DNA from: GCA-2861595 sp035536185
Lineage (GTDB): Bacteria > Actinomycetota > Acidimicrobiia > Acidimicrobiales > GCA-2861595
Reading direction: 5' to 3'
Assembly (NCBI GenBank): GCA_035536185.1
Contig: DATLOM010000028.1
Location: forward strand, 4,928 to 68,927
DNA length: 64,000 bases
Each line of letters opens with the position of its first letter. Positions within the stretch are counted from its first letter, which is position 1. Shown one piece after another: positions 51,503-59,596 of this stretch. The notes below the pieces were generated by a model. It saw only the letters and a list, made by a program, of their open reading frames with translations. It did no database searches and was not told the origin of the DNA. The translations under genes were made by a program, and so were the position numbers.

Positions 51503-53752
51503 TCAGCGGATGGGGACTGTGGCCGCGGCCCGGACGACGTCCACCTCGGTGAGGCGGGTGGCGACCTCCAGCCGCCAGCGGCCGGCAATGGGCACGTCGA
51601 AGCCGTAGGCGGCGAAGTGGCCAGGGCCGGCTCGCCGAAGGGGAGCGGTTATCGGGCCTACGTCCTTGGCCGGCAGGCTGAGCCGGGCCGTGAGGTCCTC
51701 CACGTCCCGCACGGCGCCGGCCGGCGTGAGGGTGTACAGGTGCAGGTCGAGGCGGCCCGCCTTGGCCGGGTCCACCGTCACCTCCACGAGCAGGCCCTTT
51801 GCCACCAGCTCGACGGAAAGCGGCTTCGCCAGGGCCGTGTTCGCCGGCACGGCATTCACCAGCAGGGCGGTCACGGCCAGGATGGTCACGGCCACCGCCA
51901 CCTCGGCCAGCACCGACCGGCGGAGCCGCGAAATCGTAAGAGCGGGCCCGCTGGCGGTATCGGCGGCCGGTCCCACGGCGGCGTCCGTTCCCGCTGCGCC
52001 TGCCGCCGTGCCCGCGCCGGGGTCGGTTCCCGCGTCGGCGTCGGTTCCCGCGGTGGCTGCCGCCGTTCCGGCGGGGGCGTTCGCTCCCGCGGTGGCTGCC
52101 GCCGTTCCGGCGGGGGCGGTAGCGCCTCGACCCCCGGCCGAGTAGTCGGCCGGGGCGGCGTCTGCTGCCTCGGAAGCGGTGGCACCTGGGCCGGGCGAGA
52201 GGGCCGGCCCAGGGCTCCCGTAACGCCGCCGCACCCACCTCCGGCTGGCCGTCGCCAGCCCCACCATCCCGGCGAAGAGGGCGACCTTCACCAGGAGCAG
52301 CCGCCCGAAGGTGGTCGTGGTGAGGGCATCGAGGCTGCCGACCTGGCGCCAGCCCTGGAGCGTGCCGGTGGCGAGTATGACCACCACGGCGACGAAGGCA
52401 ACCCTCGAGAACCGTGGCACCACCTTCCGCATGGTGCCGGCGTCGCCTTGGGGCAGCAGGACGGCCGCGAGGACGACGAGGCCCCCCAGCCACACGCTGA
52501 CCGCGCCCAGGTGGGCCACGTCGGCGGCCATCGCCAGCGGGACGAGGCTGCCCGCGCCGGCATGGCCGGCGAGCCCTGGCGTGGCCAGCAGCGCGGCGCC
52601 AAGCAGAGCAGCAGCGGCGAGGACGGGCCACCCCGCGGGCCGGTGCGAAACAACCAACGGCAGGCCACCGCTCGCCCCGGTTCCAGCTACAGGTCGACGC
52701 TCGGGGACGAGCTGGGGCGCAGCGGCGATCGGCGTGCCGCCGCCCCCACTTGCCCCACCTACCGGTCGGGGCTCGGCGATGGCCTCGGGCGCACCAACAG
52801 AGGCAAGGCCCCCGTCCGAACTTGTCCCACCTGCCGGCGGTGACTCGGCGACGGGCTCGGGCGCACCAACGGGGCCACCGCCACCGGCAGGCGGCGCTAC
52901 CTCCGCGCGCACAGGCCGAGGGTCACTCCCATCGGCACGATCGTCCTCCCGCCGATAAGCGGCCACCTCGCCCTTGGCATTCCGGCGGGAGAGGAGCCAC
53001 AACAATCCGCCGGCGAGCACGAGTAGGGCCAGCCGGGCGGCCCAGACTCTGCCGAAGCGGGTTTCCAGTACCGCCGAGTACACCGACGGCTTCAGCGCAT
53101 CGGCGAGGCCGAGGCCGCCGGCGTAAGCGCCCTGCAGGCCGATCCCGAGGGCGGTCCCGATCATGGCCACCATCCAGGCGCCGGCGATCATCCGCCTGGC
53201 CCTAGGTCGGAAAGAGCCCTCCGGCCACAACAAGAGGATGAAGGCGGTCCCGCCCACGAGCAGCAGCAGAGAGGCGAACACGGCGAACCGCACAGCGCCG
53301 TAGGCGGCGCCCACAGCGGTACTGCCACCCTCGGCGTTGAGGAGCCGCTGGGCGAGGGCCTGGCCGTCCTCGCTGCCGGGCGGCGCAGCGCCGACCAGGA
53401 AGGTGAAGGCGCCCCGAACCGGGTGCGAGTCGGCCGAGAGAACTCTCCAGGTGACGACGTAAGCACCCTTCTCCAGGGCGGGAAGCTCCAGGGCGACGGC
53501 GCTCGACCGCCCGTCCGGGTGGCGGGCGCGACCCGTCTCCAGGCGCTCACCGTCCTCGTCGAAGACCCGGATCGATCCGAAGGAGACCTCTACCGACTCG
53601 GTGAAGCGAAGCACTACCTGACGCGGCGGACGAGCCAGGACGGCGCCGCCACCGGGCTCGGTCTCCGTCAGCTCGGCATGGGCGGCCGCCGGCGAGGCCG
53701 CCGCGAACAGCAGGCCGATTGTCAGCAAAGCCCCGCCCAGGGCCCTCGCCAT
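51503..53752 (-). CDS. CopC-CopD fusion copper-resistance-type protein
   Basis: A 749-residue fusion. After a signal peptide ending AAA, a CopC domain begins HAELTETEPGGGAVLARPP, with the N-terminal His as a copper ligand, and SADSHPVRGAFTFLVG. About eight membrane helices of the CopD part follow (AAALLGAALLATPGLAG, VWLGGLVVLAAVLLP), then a C-terminal extracytoplasmic domain. Two loops are inflated by Ala/Gly/Pro repeats. The ATG at 53752 starts at the signal peptide; a frame open to 54322 runs through tandem repeats and seems noncoding. Probably handles copper at the cell surface with YcnI. Confidence 0.88.
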   Translation of the reverse strand: MARALGGALLTIGLLFAAASPAAAHAELTETEPGGGAVLARPPRQVVLRFTESVEVSFGSIRVFDEDGERLETGRARHPDGRSSAVALELPALEKGAYVVTWRVLSADSHPVRGAFTFLVGAAPPGSEDGQALAQRLLNAEGGSTAVGAAYGAVRFAVFASLLLLVGGTAFILLLWPEGSFRPRARRMIAGAWMVAMIGTALGIGLQGAYAGGLGLADALKPSVYSAVLETRFGRVWAARLALLVLAGGLLWLLSRRNAKGEVAAYRREDDRADGSDPRPVRAEVAPPAGGGGPVGAPEPVAESPPAGGTSSDGGLASVGAPEAIAEPRPVGGASGGGGTPIAAAPQLVPERRPVAGTGASGGLPLVVSHRPAGWPVLAAAALLGAALLATPGLAGHAGAGSLVPLAMAADVAHLGAVSVWLGGLVVLAAVLLPQGDAGTMRKVVPRFSRVAFVAVVVILATGTLQGWRQVGSLDALTTTTFGRLLLVKVALFAGMVGLATASRRWVRRRYGSPGPALSPGPGATASEAADAAPADYSAGGRGATAPAGTAAATAGANAPAGTAAATAGTDADAGTDPGAGTAAGAAGTDAAVGPAADTASGPALTISRLRRSVLAEVAVAVTILAVTALLVNAVPANTALAKPLSVELVAKGLLVEVTVDPAKAGRLDLHLYTLTPAGAVRDVEDLTARLSLPAKDVGPITAPLRRAGPGHFAAYGFDVPIAGRWRLEVATRLTEVDVVRAAATVPIR
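52650..52865 (-). repeat. Three 72-bp repeats within the CopD loop
   Basis: Three successive units encode 24 residues each, of the form APEPVAESPPAGGTSS followed by DGGLASVG and diverged copies. They lie in a loop between helices and keep the frame. A second Ala/Thr/Gly-rich repeat tract lies at about 52010-52130. Confidence 0.7.
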
Positions 53753-53774
53753 GCGAGTCACGCCACCGACACGT

Positions 53775-54011
53775 CGTCCGGGAACCGCCTCACCCGGCGG
53801 ATGGACTTCTGTGCGCCAGGCTGCGCGTCCGGGAACCGCCTCACCCGGCAGATGGGCTTCTGTGCGCCGAGGCTGCGCGTCCGGGAACCGCCTCACCGGG
53901 CGGATGGACTTCTGTGCGCCAGGCCGCGCGTCCGGCAGCTGCCTCACCCGGCGGATGGGGCTCTGTGCCCAAGGCCGCGCCACCGGCAGCCGCTTCACCT
54001 GCGCCATGGTC
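53775..54011. repeat. 51-bp tandem repeat array upstream of copC
   Basis: Units begin at 53775, 53826, 53878, 53929 and 53980 (partial). Lengths are 51, 52, 51, 51; the 52-base unit breaks any reading frame, so the array is probably not translated. Each contains GGACTTC or close to it. It resembles the kinase linker repeats at 16081-16284 in period and core. Confidence 0.85.
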
Positions 54012-54092
54012 TCAGGTCGCTGCTTTCGCACATTCGCCGGCGTCTCATTTGCTGCCGAGCTTCCGACGCAGGCCGTGCACGGATCGGCCTTC

Positions 54093-54767
54093 TCACTTGC
54101 GCCTCGGCTTCTGCCGCTTGGGGTTCGGCTTTCGGGCAGGCCCGCTCGCCTGTCGCGCCCGGCCCTTCGCTTTCGGGCGGCTGGTTGTCGGCGGTGTTCG
54201 CCCGGCAGGTCCCGAGAGGGCGTAGCGGACGGCCCACGCCGCGGCGGCAAGCCCTCCGGCCAAGGTGATGCCGACGGCGGCCACGGCGGCCTTGCTCGTT
54301 CCGCCCGCCTCGTCCTCGGCATCTACCGGGGACGGGGGCTCGATACCGGCGTAGACCAGTTGCGCGGAATCGGCGGCCCCGATCTTGTTGCTGGCGAGAC
54401 GGCGCTCGCCTCCGCCCTCCATCCCGACCGTCAGGGGGAAAGCCAGGGTCGACTTTCTTGCCGCGGTTCCGGCCACGCCGAAATACGCACATCCGAACGG
54501 CGGGATCTTTCCGCCGGTGAAGCGGACGACGCTCGTCTCCCTCGCGCTCGTCCAGCCGAGAGCGTCGAGCACCCGGTCGAGCTCGAAGCCCTCGGGCACT
54601 TCCACCTCGACCGATACCACGGGGGCCTCCTCGGCGGCCACGCCGATGTTCACCGTCGCCGGCTGGCCCGGCTCGATCCGAACCGGCGTCGCACAGGAGT
54701 GCGCTGGCGCCGATCTGGCTGCCGCAAGCGTCGCCAGTAATGCGACGATGAGGGCTATGCGACGCAT
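54093..54767 (-). CDS. Secreted DUF1775-like protein
   Basis: A 224-residue protein. Signal peptide MRRIALIVALLATLAAARSA, then a mature domain resembling a diverged YcnI/DUF1775 fold (IEPGQPATVNIGVAAEE, VSVEVEVPEGFELDRVL, VVRFTGGKIPPFGCAYFGV) with two Cys. A membrane helix lies near residues 165-185, and a very basic tail rich in Lys/Arg/Pro follows. The ATG at 54767 lies 7 bases after a TACGGT -10 box. It belongs to the copper-type cluster and begins inside the start region of the divergent gene. Confidence 0.75.
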   Translation of the reverse strand: MRRIALIVALLATLAAARSAPAHSCATPVRIEPGQPATVNIGVAAEEAPVVSVEVEVPEGFELDRVLDALGWTSARETSVVRFTGGKIPPFGCAYFGVAGTAARKSTLAFPLTVGMEGGGERRLASNKIGAADSAQLVYAGIEPPSPVDAEDEAGGTSKAAVAAVGITLAGGLAAAAWAVRYALSGPAGRTPPTTSRPKAKGRARQASGPARKPNPKRQKPRRK

Positions 54768-55824
54768 GTTGGTCACCGTAGCCATTGCCTTCGGGTTCCT
54801 CGCAGCCTCGGCCGCGCCGGCCTCGGCCCACAGTGCCGCCGGCGTCAGTGCCACCAACTACCTCACCCGCCTGGAGCGGGTGACGCCGGAGGTACCCGGT
54901 GTGAAGATGCGCGTCGTCGAGAGCGGGAGCCGCTTCGAGGTGGTCAACACGACCGACCAGGAGCTCGTGGTCATCGGGTACCAGGAGGAGCCGTACCTCC
55001 GGATCGGTCCCGGCGGGGTGTTCGAGAACCGGCGCTCCCCCGCCACCTATGTCAACGCCAGCCGCCGGGGCACCAGCACCGTTCCTGGCAGCGCCGATCC
55101 CGAGGCGGCGCCGGTGTGGAAGAAGATCTCCGACGGCGATGTGGCCCGCTGGCACGACCACCGCATCCACTGGATGGGCGACCGGGACCCGCCGGCGGTG
55201 CGGCGTGCTCCCGACCGCCGCCACGTCGTGATACCCGAGTGGACCATCGCCATGCGCATCGGCGAGCGCGACATCGAGGCGCGGGGCGACCTGCTCTGGG
55301 TGCCGGGGCCGAGCGCAGGCCCATGGCTGGCTCTCGCCGTAGTTCTTCTCGCGGGCGTCACCGCCCTGGCCCTCACCAGGGCGTGGGGCCGTTGGCTGGC
55401 GGTGGTCACGGGCGCCCTCGTGATCGCCGACGTCGTCCACGTCGTGGGTACCGGCTTCGCCGAGGCGGGCTCGGTCGGCACCAAGATCGCCTCCGTCGCC
55501 GGCTCCAGCCTCTTCTCCGTCATCGTCTGGATCGCCGGTGCCGTCGCTGTGTGGATGCTCGCCCGCCGCCGGCCCGAAGGGCTCTACGCCGCCGCCTTCG
55601 CAGGTGTCTTCATCGCCTTGCTCGGCGGAGTGGCGGACCTAGGCGACCTGTCCCACTCCCAGGTCCCCTTCGCCTGGGGCGACACGCTGGCCCGTGTGCT
55701 CGTCGGCGTCTCCCTGGGCGCCGGCCTGGGAGTGCTCGGTGCCGCGGTCGTGGGGCTGCGCAGGAGCAACGAGACGGGCCGGACCTCGGCCACGGCCACG
55801 GCCGCCGTGGCCAAAGGTGACTGA
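54748..55824 (+). CDS. Secreted/membrane protein of the copper-type cluster
   Basis: A 358-residue protein with a signal peptide (MLVTVAIAFGFLAASAAPAS) and an extracytoplasmic domain of about 165 residues. It starts SAAGVSATNYLTRLERVTPE and has RWHDHRIHWMGDRDPPAV, a His-rich stretch. About five membrane helices follow. It resembles proteins found beside CopC/YcnI in actinobacteria, but I cannot name a family. Possible starts are ATG 54748, 54757 and 54766; even the last overlaps the divergent gene's start codon by two bases. The His-rich stretch may bind metal. Confidence 0.75.
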   Translation: MRAMRRMLVTVAIAFGFLAASAAPASAHSAAGVSATNYLTRLERVTPEVPGVKMRVVESGSRFEVVNTTDQELVVIGYQEEPYLRIGPGGVFENRRSPATYVNASRRGTSTVPGSADPEAAPVWKKISDGDVARWHDHRIHWMGDRDPPAVRRAPDRRHVVIPEWTIAMRIGERDIEARGDLLWVPGPSAGPWLALAVVLLAGVTALALTRAWGRWLAVVTGALVIADVVHVVGTGFAEAGSVGTKIASVAGSSLFSVIVWIAGAVAVWMLARRRPEGLYAAAFAGVFIALLGGVADLGDLSHSQVPFAWGDTLARVLVGVSLGAGLGVLGAAVVGLRRSNETGRTSATATAAVAKGD

Positions 55825-55866
55825 CGATCGGCAGGCGCCCTAGCTCCATTCCATACCGTTACCTAG

Positions 55867-55872
55867 TAGTAT
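55867..55872 (+). promoter_or_regulatory. -10 box of a leaderless promoter (antitoxin gene)
   Basis: TAGTAT, 7 bases before the ATG at 55880. The surrounding 30 bases are AT-rich compared with the neighbourhood. Confidence 0.5.
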
Positions 55873-55879
55873 CATTTGT

Positions 55880-56143
55880 ATGGCGAAAGAGAAGGCTACG
55901 ATCACAGTAGATCGGGCCAAGCTGGCAGAGGCCCGGAGCCTGCTCGGCGTGAGCTCCGCCTCGGCGGCCATCGACATCGCCCTCACAGAGGTGGTCAGGC
56001 GGGCGCGGCTCCGCAGGGACGTCGAGGCCTATCGACGCGTGCCGGCGACCGAGCAGGAGGTGGCCCTGGCCGAGGTGCATCCTGACTTCGGCGATCTCAC
56101 CGACGACACCGACTGGGACTCCGAGTGGCCCGACCACCAGTAG
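55880..56143 (+). CDS. MazE/VapB-type antitoxin
   Basis: An 87-residue small protein. The N-terminal strand and helices (KATITVDRAKLAEARSLLGV, SASAAIDIALTEVVRRARL) fit a ribbon-helix-helix antitoxin. The acidic C-terminal half (LAEVHPDFGDLTDDTDWDSE) would wrap the toxin. It overlaps the downstream toxin gene by 19 bases. Confidence 0.8.
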   Translation: MAKEKATITVDRAKLAEARSLLGVSSASAAIDIALTEVVRRARLRRDVEAYRRVPATEQEVALAEVHPDFGDLTDDTDWDSEWPDHQ

Positions 56144-56466
56144 TCCAGCCGGCGCCGAGGCGTGGCGATCTCTGGTTGGCGGAAATGGACAAGCGTCGCC
56201 CGGTGGTCGTCCTGACCCGTGATCCCCTGGCCCGGATGCTGAGCTCGGTGATCGTGGGCCCGGTGACCTCGACCATCCGTGGTCTCACCACCGAGGTCGA
56301 GTTGAGTGAGGCGGACAGCGTGCGCCGCAGGTCGGTCGTGAACCTGGACAACCTCCAGCTCCTGGCCCGGGATCGGCTGGTGCGAAAGGTGGGCAAGGTC
56401 GAGCCGGCCACCTTGGACCGGATCTGCGCTGCCGCCGCAGAAGCGATCGGCTGCCCTGGCCACTGA
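56125..56466 (+). CDS. mazF: MazF/PemK-family mRNA interferase
   Basis: A 113-residue MazF-type toxin: RRGDLWLAEMDKRRPVVVLT with the conserved RRGD-x-W and RPVVV strand, VIVGPVTSTIRGL with catalytic Thr/Ser, EVELSEADSVRRRSVVNLD, and a C-terminal helix. MazF cleaves single-stranded RNA at short motifs. The GTG at 56125 overlaps the antitoxin gene, typical of coupled pairs. Confidence 0.88.
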   Translation: MARPPVVQPAPRRGDLWLAEMDKRRPVVVLTRDPLARMLSSVIVGPVTSTIRGLTTEVELSEADSVRRRSVVNLDNLQLLARDRLVRKVGKVEPATLDRICAAAAEAIGCPGH

Positions 56467-56471
56467 GCTGA

Positions 56472-56634
56472 GTCGGCGGTGGCGGTGCGCCGGGGATCAC
56501 GCCGGCGGCGACGGTGGCAATGCTCCGAGGATCATGCCGGCGACGGTGGGGGCGGGCCGATGCCGCCAAGATCACGCCGGCGGCGACGGTGGCGATGCGC
56601 CGAGGATCATGCCGGCGGCGACGGTGGCGTTGGT
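56472..56634. repeat. 35-bp tandem repeats at the 3' end of cysN
   Basis: Units starting GATCAYGCCGGCGGCGACGG occur at 56495, 56530, 56570 and 56605 (spacings 35, 40, 35), with a partial unit before. The last unit lies inside cysN and encodes the normal C-terminal ATVAAGMI. The others extend past the stop, and the stop itself falls in the third unit. Confidence 0.75.
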
Positions 56635-57849
56635 CTCCTGGTCGACCAGGATGAAGCTGCCGGTGGTGCGGTTCCGCTTGTAGCTGTCGAAGGCGAGGGG
56701 GGCGGCCAGGCGCAGGTGGACGGTGCCTATGTCGTTGGGGCCGAGGCCGGTGGCGGTGGCGTCGGGCTCGAGGGTCTCGATGTCGAGGCGATGGCGGAGG
56801 GTTTCGACCGTCGCCTCCGCCCAGCGGGTGGTGTGCTTGAGGGCGTAGGTGGTGCCGGGCACGAGGGGCGCCTCGGCAAACCAGCACACGACGGCGTCCA
56901 GCTCGTCGGCCACCTCGGGGGCGACGCCGGGCTGGCACAGCAGGTCGCCACGTGTCACCTCCACGTCGTCGGCCAGCCGCACCGTGACCGGGGTACCGGC
57001 CGGCGCCGCGTCCACCGGGCCGGTAAAGGTGTCGATGGACTCGATCCTGGTGTCCATGCCGCCCGGCAGCACTACCACCTCGGCACCACGGCGCAGCACG
57101 CCGGCGGACACCTGGCCGGCGTAACCGGCAGACGCCCCAGCGCCGTCGCCGACGGGCAGCACCCACTGGACGGCCATGCGGGCTCCGATGGGGTCGTCGG
57201 CTGGGTCGTCGTGGGGAGGCACGTCCTCCAGGTAGGCCAGCAGCGGCGGGCCGTCGTACCAGGGCATGTGCCCTGAGGGGTCCACCACGTTGTCGCCGGC
57301 GAGCGCCGAGATGGGTAGGAAGGTGAGGCCCGGCAGTTCCAGTGAGGCGGTGAAGCTGCAGAACTCCTTGACGATGGTGGTGAACACCTCTTCGTCCCAG
57401 CCGACCAGGTCCATCTTGTTGACGGCGACCACCACGTGGGGGACGGCGAGGAGGCCGGCGATGACGGCGTGGCGGCGGGTCTGGTCGACCACGCCGTGGC
57501 GGGCGTCGATGAGGATGATGGCCAGATCGGCGTTGGACGCGCCGGTGACCATGTTGCGGGTGAACTCGAAGTGCCCGGGTGTGTCGGCCAGCACGAAGCG
57601 CCGGCGTGGGGTGGCGAAGTAGCGGTAGGCCACGTCGATGGTGATGCCGCGGTCACGCTCGGCCCGCAGGCCGTCGGTGAACATGGCCAGGTTGTGGCCG
57701 TCCTGGCCCCGCTGGGCGCTGGCGTGGGCCACGGCCTCGGCCTGGTCCTCCAGGATGGACTTCGAGTCCCAGAGCAGACGGCCGATGAGAGTGCTCTTGC
57801 CGTCGTCCACCGAGCCGGCCGTGGCCACCCGGAGCAGGGGGGCGCTCAC
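56572..57849 (-). CDS. cysN: Sulfate adenylyltransferase subunit 1 (GTPase)
   Basis: A 425-residue CysN. EF-Tu-like G domain with AGSVDDGKSTLIGRLLWDSK, DTPGHFEFTRNMVTGAS and VNKMDLVGW, then two beta-barrel domains. It drives ATP sulfurylase with GTP hydrolysis in complex with CysD. No APS kinase domain is fused to the C terminus, which agrees with an APS reductase encoded nearby. The start GTG overlaps the cysD stop by one base. The last dozen residues (LGASPPSPPA) come from duplicated DNA. Confidence 0.95.
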   Translation of the reverse strand: MSAPLLRVATAGSVDDGKSTLIGRLLWDSKSILEDQAEAVAHASAQRGQDGHNLAMFTDGLRAERDRGITIDVAYRYFATPRRRFVLADTPGHFEFTRNMVTGASNADLAIILIDARHGVVDQTRRHAVIAGLLAVPHVVVAVNKMDLVGWDEEVFTTIVKEFCSFTASLELPGLTFLPISALAGDNVVDPSGHMPWYDGPPLLAYLEDVPPHDDPADDPIGARMAVQWVLPVGDGAGASAGYAGQVSAGVLRRGAEVVVLPGGMDTRIESIDTFTGPVDAAPAGTPVTVRLADDVEVTRGDLLCQPGVAPEVADELDAVVCWFAEAPLVPGTTYALKHTTRWAEATVETLRHRLDIETLEPDATATGLGPNDIGTVHLRLAAPLAFDSYKRNRTTGSFILVDQETNATVAAGMILGASPPSPPA

Positions 57850-58763
57850 TAGAAGTAGCCCTCGGTCTTGCGATCCTCCATGGCCGCTTCGGAGAAGCGG
57901 TCGTCGGCCCGGGTGGCGCCCCGCTCGGTGATTCGGGTGGCCACCAGCTCCTCGAGGATCTCGTAGTTGTTGGAGGCCAGCGAGCGCACGGCTCCGGTGC
58001 AGCTCATGTCGCCGACCGTGCGGTAGCGGACGGTCTCGGTGGACACCCTTTCACCGGGACCGGGCTGGACCTGGGGGCACACGGCCAGGAGCATGCCGTC
58101 GCGCTCGACGACCTCCCGGCGGTGCGAGTAGTAGAGCGTGGGCAGCTCCAGCCGCTCCCGTGCGATGTACTCCCAGATGTCGAGCTCGGTCCAGTTCGAC
58201 AGCGGGAAGGCCCGGATGTGCTCGCCGGGGTGGTGGCGCCCGTTGAAGATGCTCCAAAGCTCGGGCCTCTGGTTGCTCGGGTCCCAGCGCCCTTCGCTGT
58301 CACGGAAGGAGAAGACCCGCTCCTTGGCCCGGGCCTTGTCCTCGTCGCGGCGGGCGCCGCCGAGGCAGGCGTCGAAGCCGTGCTCGGTGATGGCGTCGAG
58401 CAGCGTGGTGGTCTGCAGCCGGTTGCGGCTGGCGTTGGGCCCGCCCGCTTCCTCGGCCACCCGGCCCCTGTCGATGGACTCCTGCACGGAGGCCACGATG
58501 AGCCGCTCCCCCAGCTCGGCGATGCGCCGGTCGCGGTAGTCGAGGGCCTCCGGGAAGTTGTGGCCGGTGTCGACGTGCATGACCGGGAAGGGCAGGTGCC
58601 CCGGGCGGAAGGCCTTGACGGCCAGGGCCAGCAGCACGGCGGAGTCCTTGCCCCCGCTGAACAGCAGGACGGGCCGCTCGAACTCCGCCGCCACCTCCCG
58701 GATTATGAGAACGGCTTCGGCCTCCAGGACGTCGAGGTGGTCGAGGACCGATGTCTCAGGCAT
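57849..58763 (-). CDS. cysD: Sulfate adenylyltransferase subunit 2
   Basis: A 304-residue CysD. The PP-loop is LLFSGGKDSAVLLALA; PVMHVDTGHNFPEALDYRD and ACLGGARRDEDKARAKER are hallmark stretches, and the C terminus is DRKTEGYF. It forms APS from sulfate and ATP with CysN. The ATG at 58763 is the family start; it overlaps the end of cysH by 8 bases. Confidence 0.95.
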   Translation of the reverse strand: MPETSVLDHLDVLEAEAVLIIREVAAEFERPVLLFSGGKDSAVLLALAVKAFRPGHLPFPVMHVDTGHNFPEALDYRDRRIAELGERLIVASVQESIDRGRVAEEAGGPNASRNRLQTTTLLDAITEHGFDACLGGARRDEDKARAKERVFSFRDSEGRWDPSNQRPELWSIFNGRHHPGEHIRAFPLSNWTELDIWEYIARERLELPTLYYSHRREVVERDGMLLAVCPQVQPGPGERVSTETVRYRTVGDMSCTGAVRSLASNNYEILEELVATRITERGATRADDRFSEAAMEDRKTEGYF

Positions 58764-59445
58764 GGAGGCCGCACTCGACCTTGCCCGAGCCCGACCAGCG
58801 GCCGGCACGGGGGTCCTCGCCCTCGGCGACCGGGCGGGTGCAGGGCCAGCAGCCGATCGACGGGTAGCCCCGGGAGGCCAGGGGATGCTCGAGCAGGCCG
58901 TGGTCGGCGGTGTAGCCGGCCATGTCCTCGTCGGTCCAAGCAGCCAGGGGGTTGATCTTGACCAGGCCCCGGCCGGCGTCCCAGGAGACGATGGGGGCGT
59001 TGGCCCGAGTAGGCGCGTCCACGCGACGGAGACCCGTGATCCACGCCGTCTTTCCCTCGAGGCCGCGGGCCAGCGGCTCCACCTTGCGGAAACCGCAGCA
59101 GCCCTCGAGGTCGCGCTGCCAGAGGTCGTCGGGCTCGATCTTCGGGCTCATGACCTTCAGGTTGAGGTCGTAGCGGCGGCGGACCTGCTCGACGTACCAG
59201 AGCGTCTCGGCGAAGTGGTACTGGGTGTCCAAGAACATGACCTCTATACCGGGCGCGGCCTGCACGGCGATGTCGATGAGCACGCTGTCCTGGAAGGAGG
59301 CGGCCAGGACCAGGCCGTCGCCGAAGCGCTCGTGGGCCCAGGCCACGGCGGCGCCAGGGGAGGACTTCTCCAGCCGCGCCGACACCTCGGCCAGCTCGCC
59401 CAGGTCGGGCAAGGGACCAGCGACAGTGGAGAACCGGCCGGTCAT
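58756..59445 (-). CDS. cysH: Adenylylsulfate (APS) reductase, [4Fe-4S] type
   Basis: A 229-residue CysH-family reductase. PP-loop-like region LVLAASFQDSVLIDIAV, then LDTQYHFAETL, and the catalytic C-terminal Cys in KVECGLHA. Cys pairs CCGFRK (residues about 120) and GCWPCTRPV supply the four ligands of the [4Fe-4S] cluster that marks APS rather than PAPS reductases. It reduces APS to sulfite with thioredoxin. The ATG at 59445 is used; the open frame extends 43 codons upstream without family similarity. Confidence 0.93.
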   Translation of the reverse strand: MTGRFSTVAGPLPDLGELAEVSARLEKSSPGAAVAWAHERFGDGLVLAASFQDSVLIDIAVQAAPGIEVMFLDTQYHFAETLWYVEQVRRRYDLNLKVMSPKIEPDDLWQRDLEGCCGFRKVEPLARGLEGKTAWITGLRRVDAPTRANAPIVSWDAGRGLVKINPLAAWTDEDMAGYTADHGLLEHPLASRGYPSIGCWPCTRPVAEGEDPRAGRWSGSGKVECGLHA

Positions 59446-59596
59446 AGCGCCGCCTGACTGCCGGCGGCCGTCGACACCGCCGCAGGCGGTCCCCCTCGGC
59501 TGCCGGCCAAGAGAGTCGAGCGGAGGGTGGCTCGCTCTGCGGGCCGCCCGGAGCACCATTGGCTCGCCGAGCAACCTCTGGTTGCGAGTGCGAAAC

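Noticed and set aside
53753..54322. Upstream extension of the CopC-CopD gene as coding sequence
   Set aside because: The extra part is mainly the 51/52-bp tandem array, and the 52-bp unit changes the repeat frame. The signal peptide at 53752 fits the family start.
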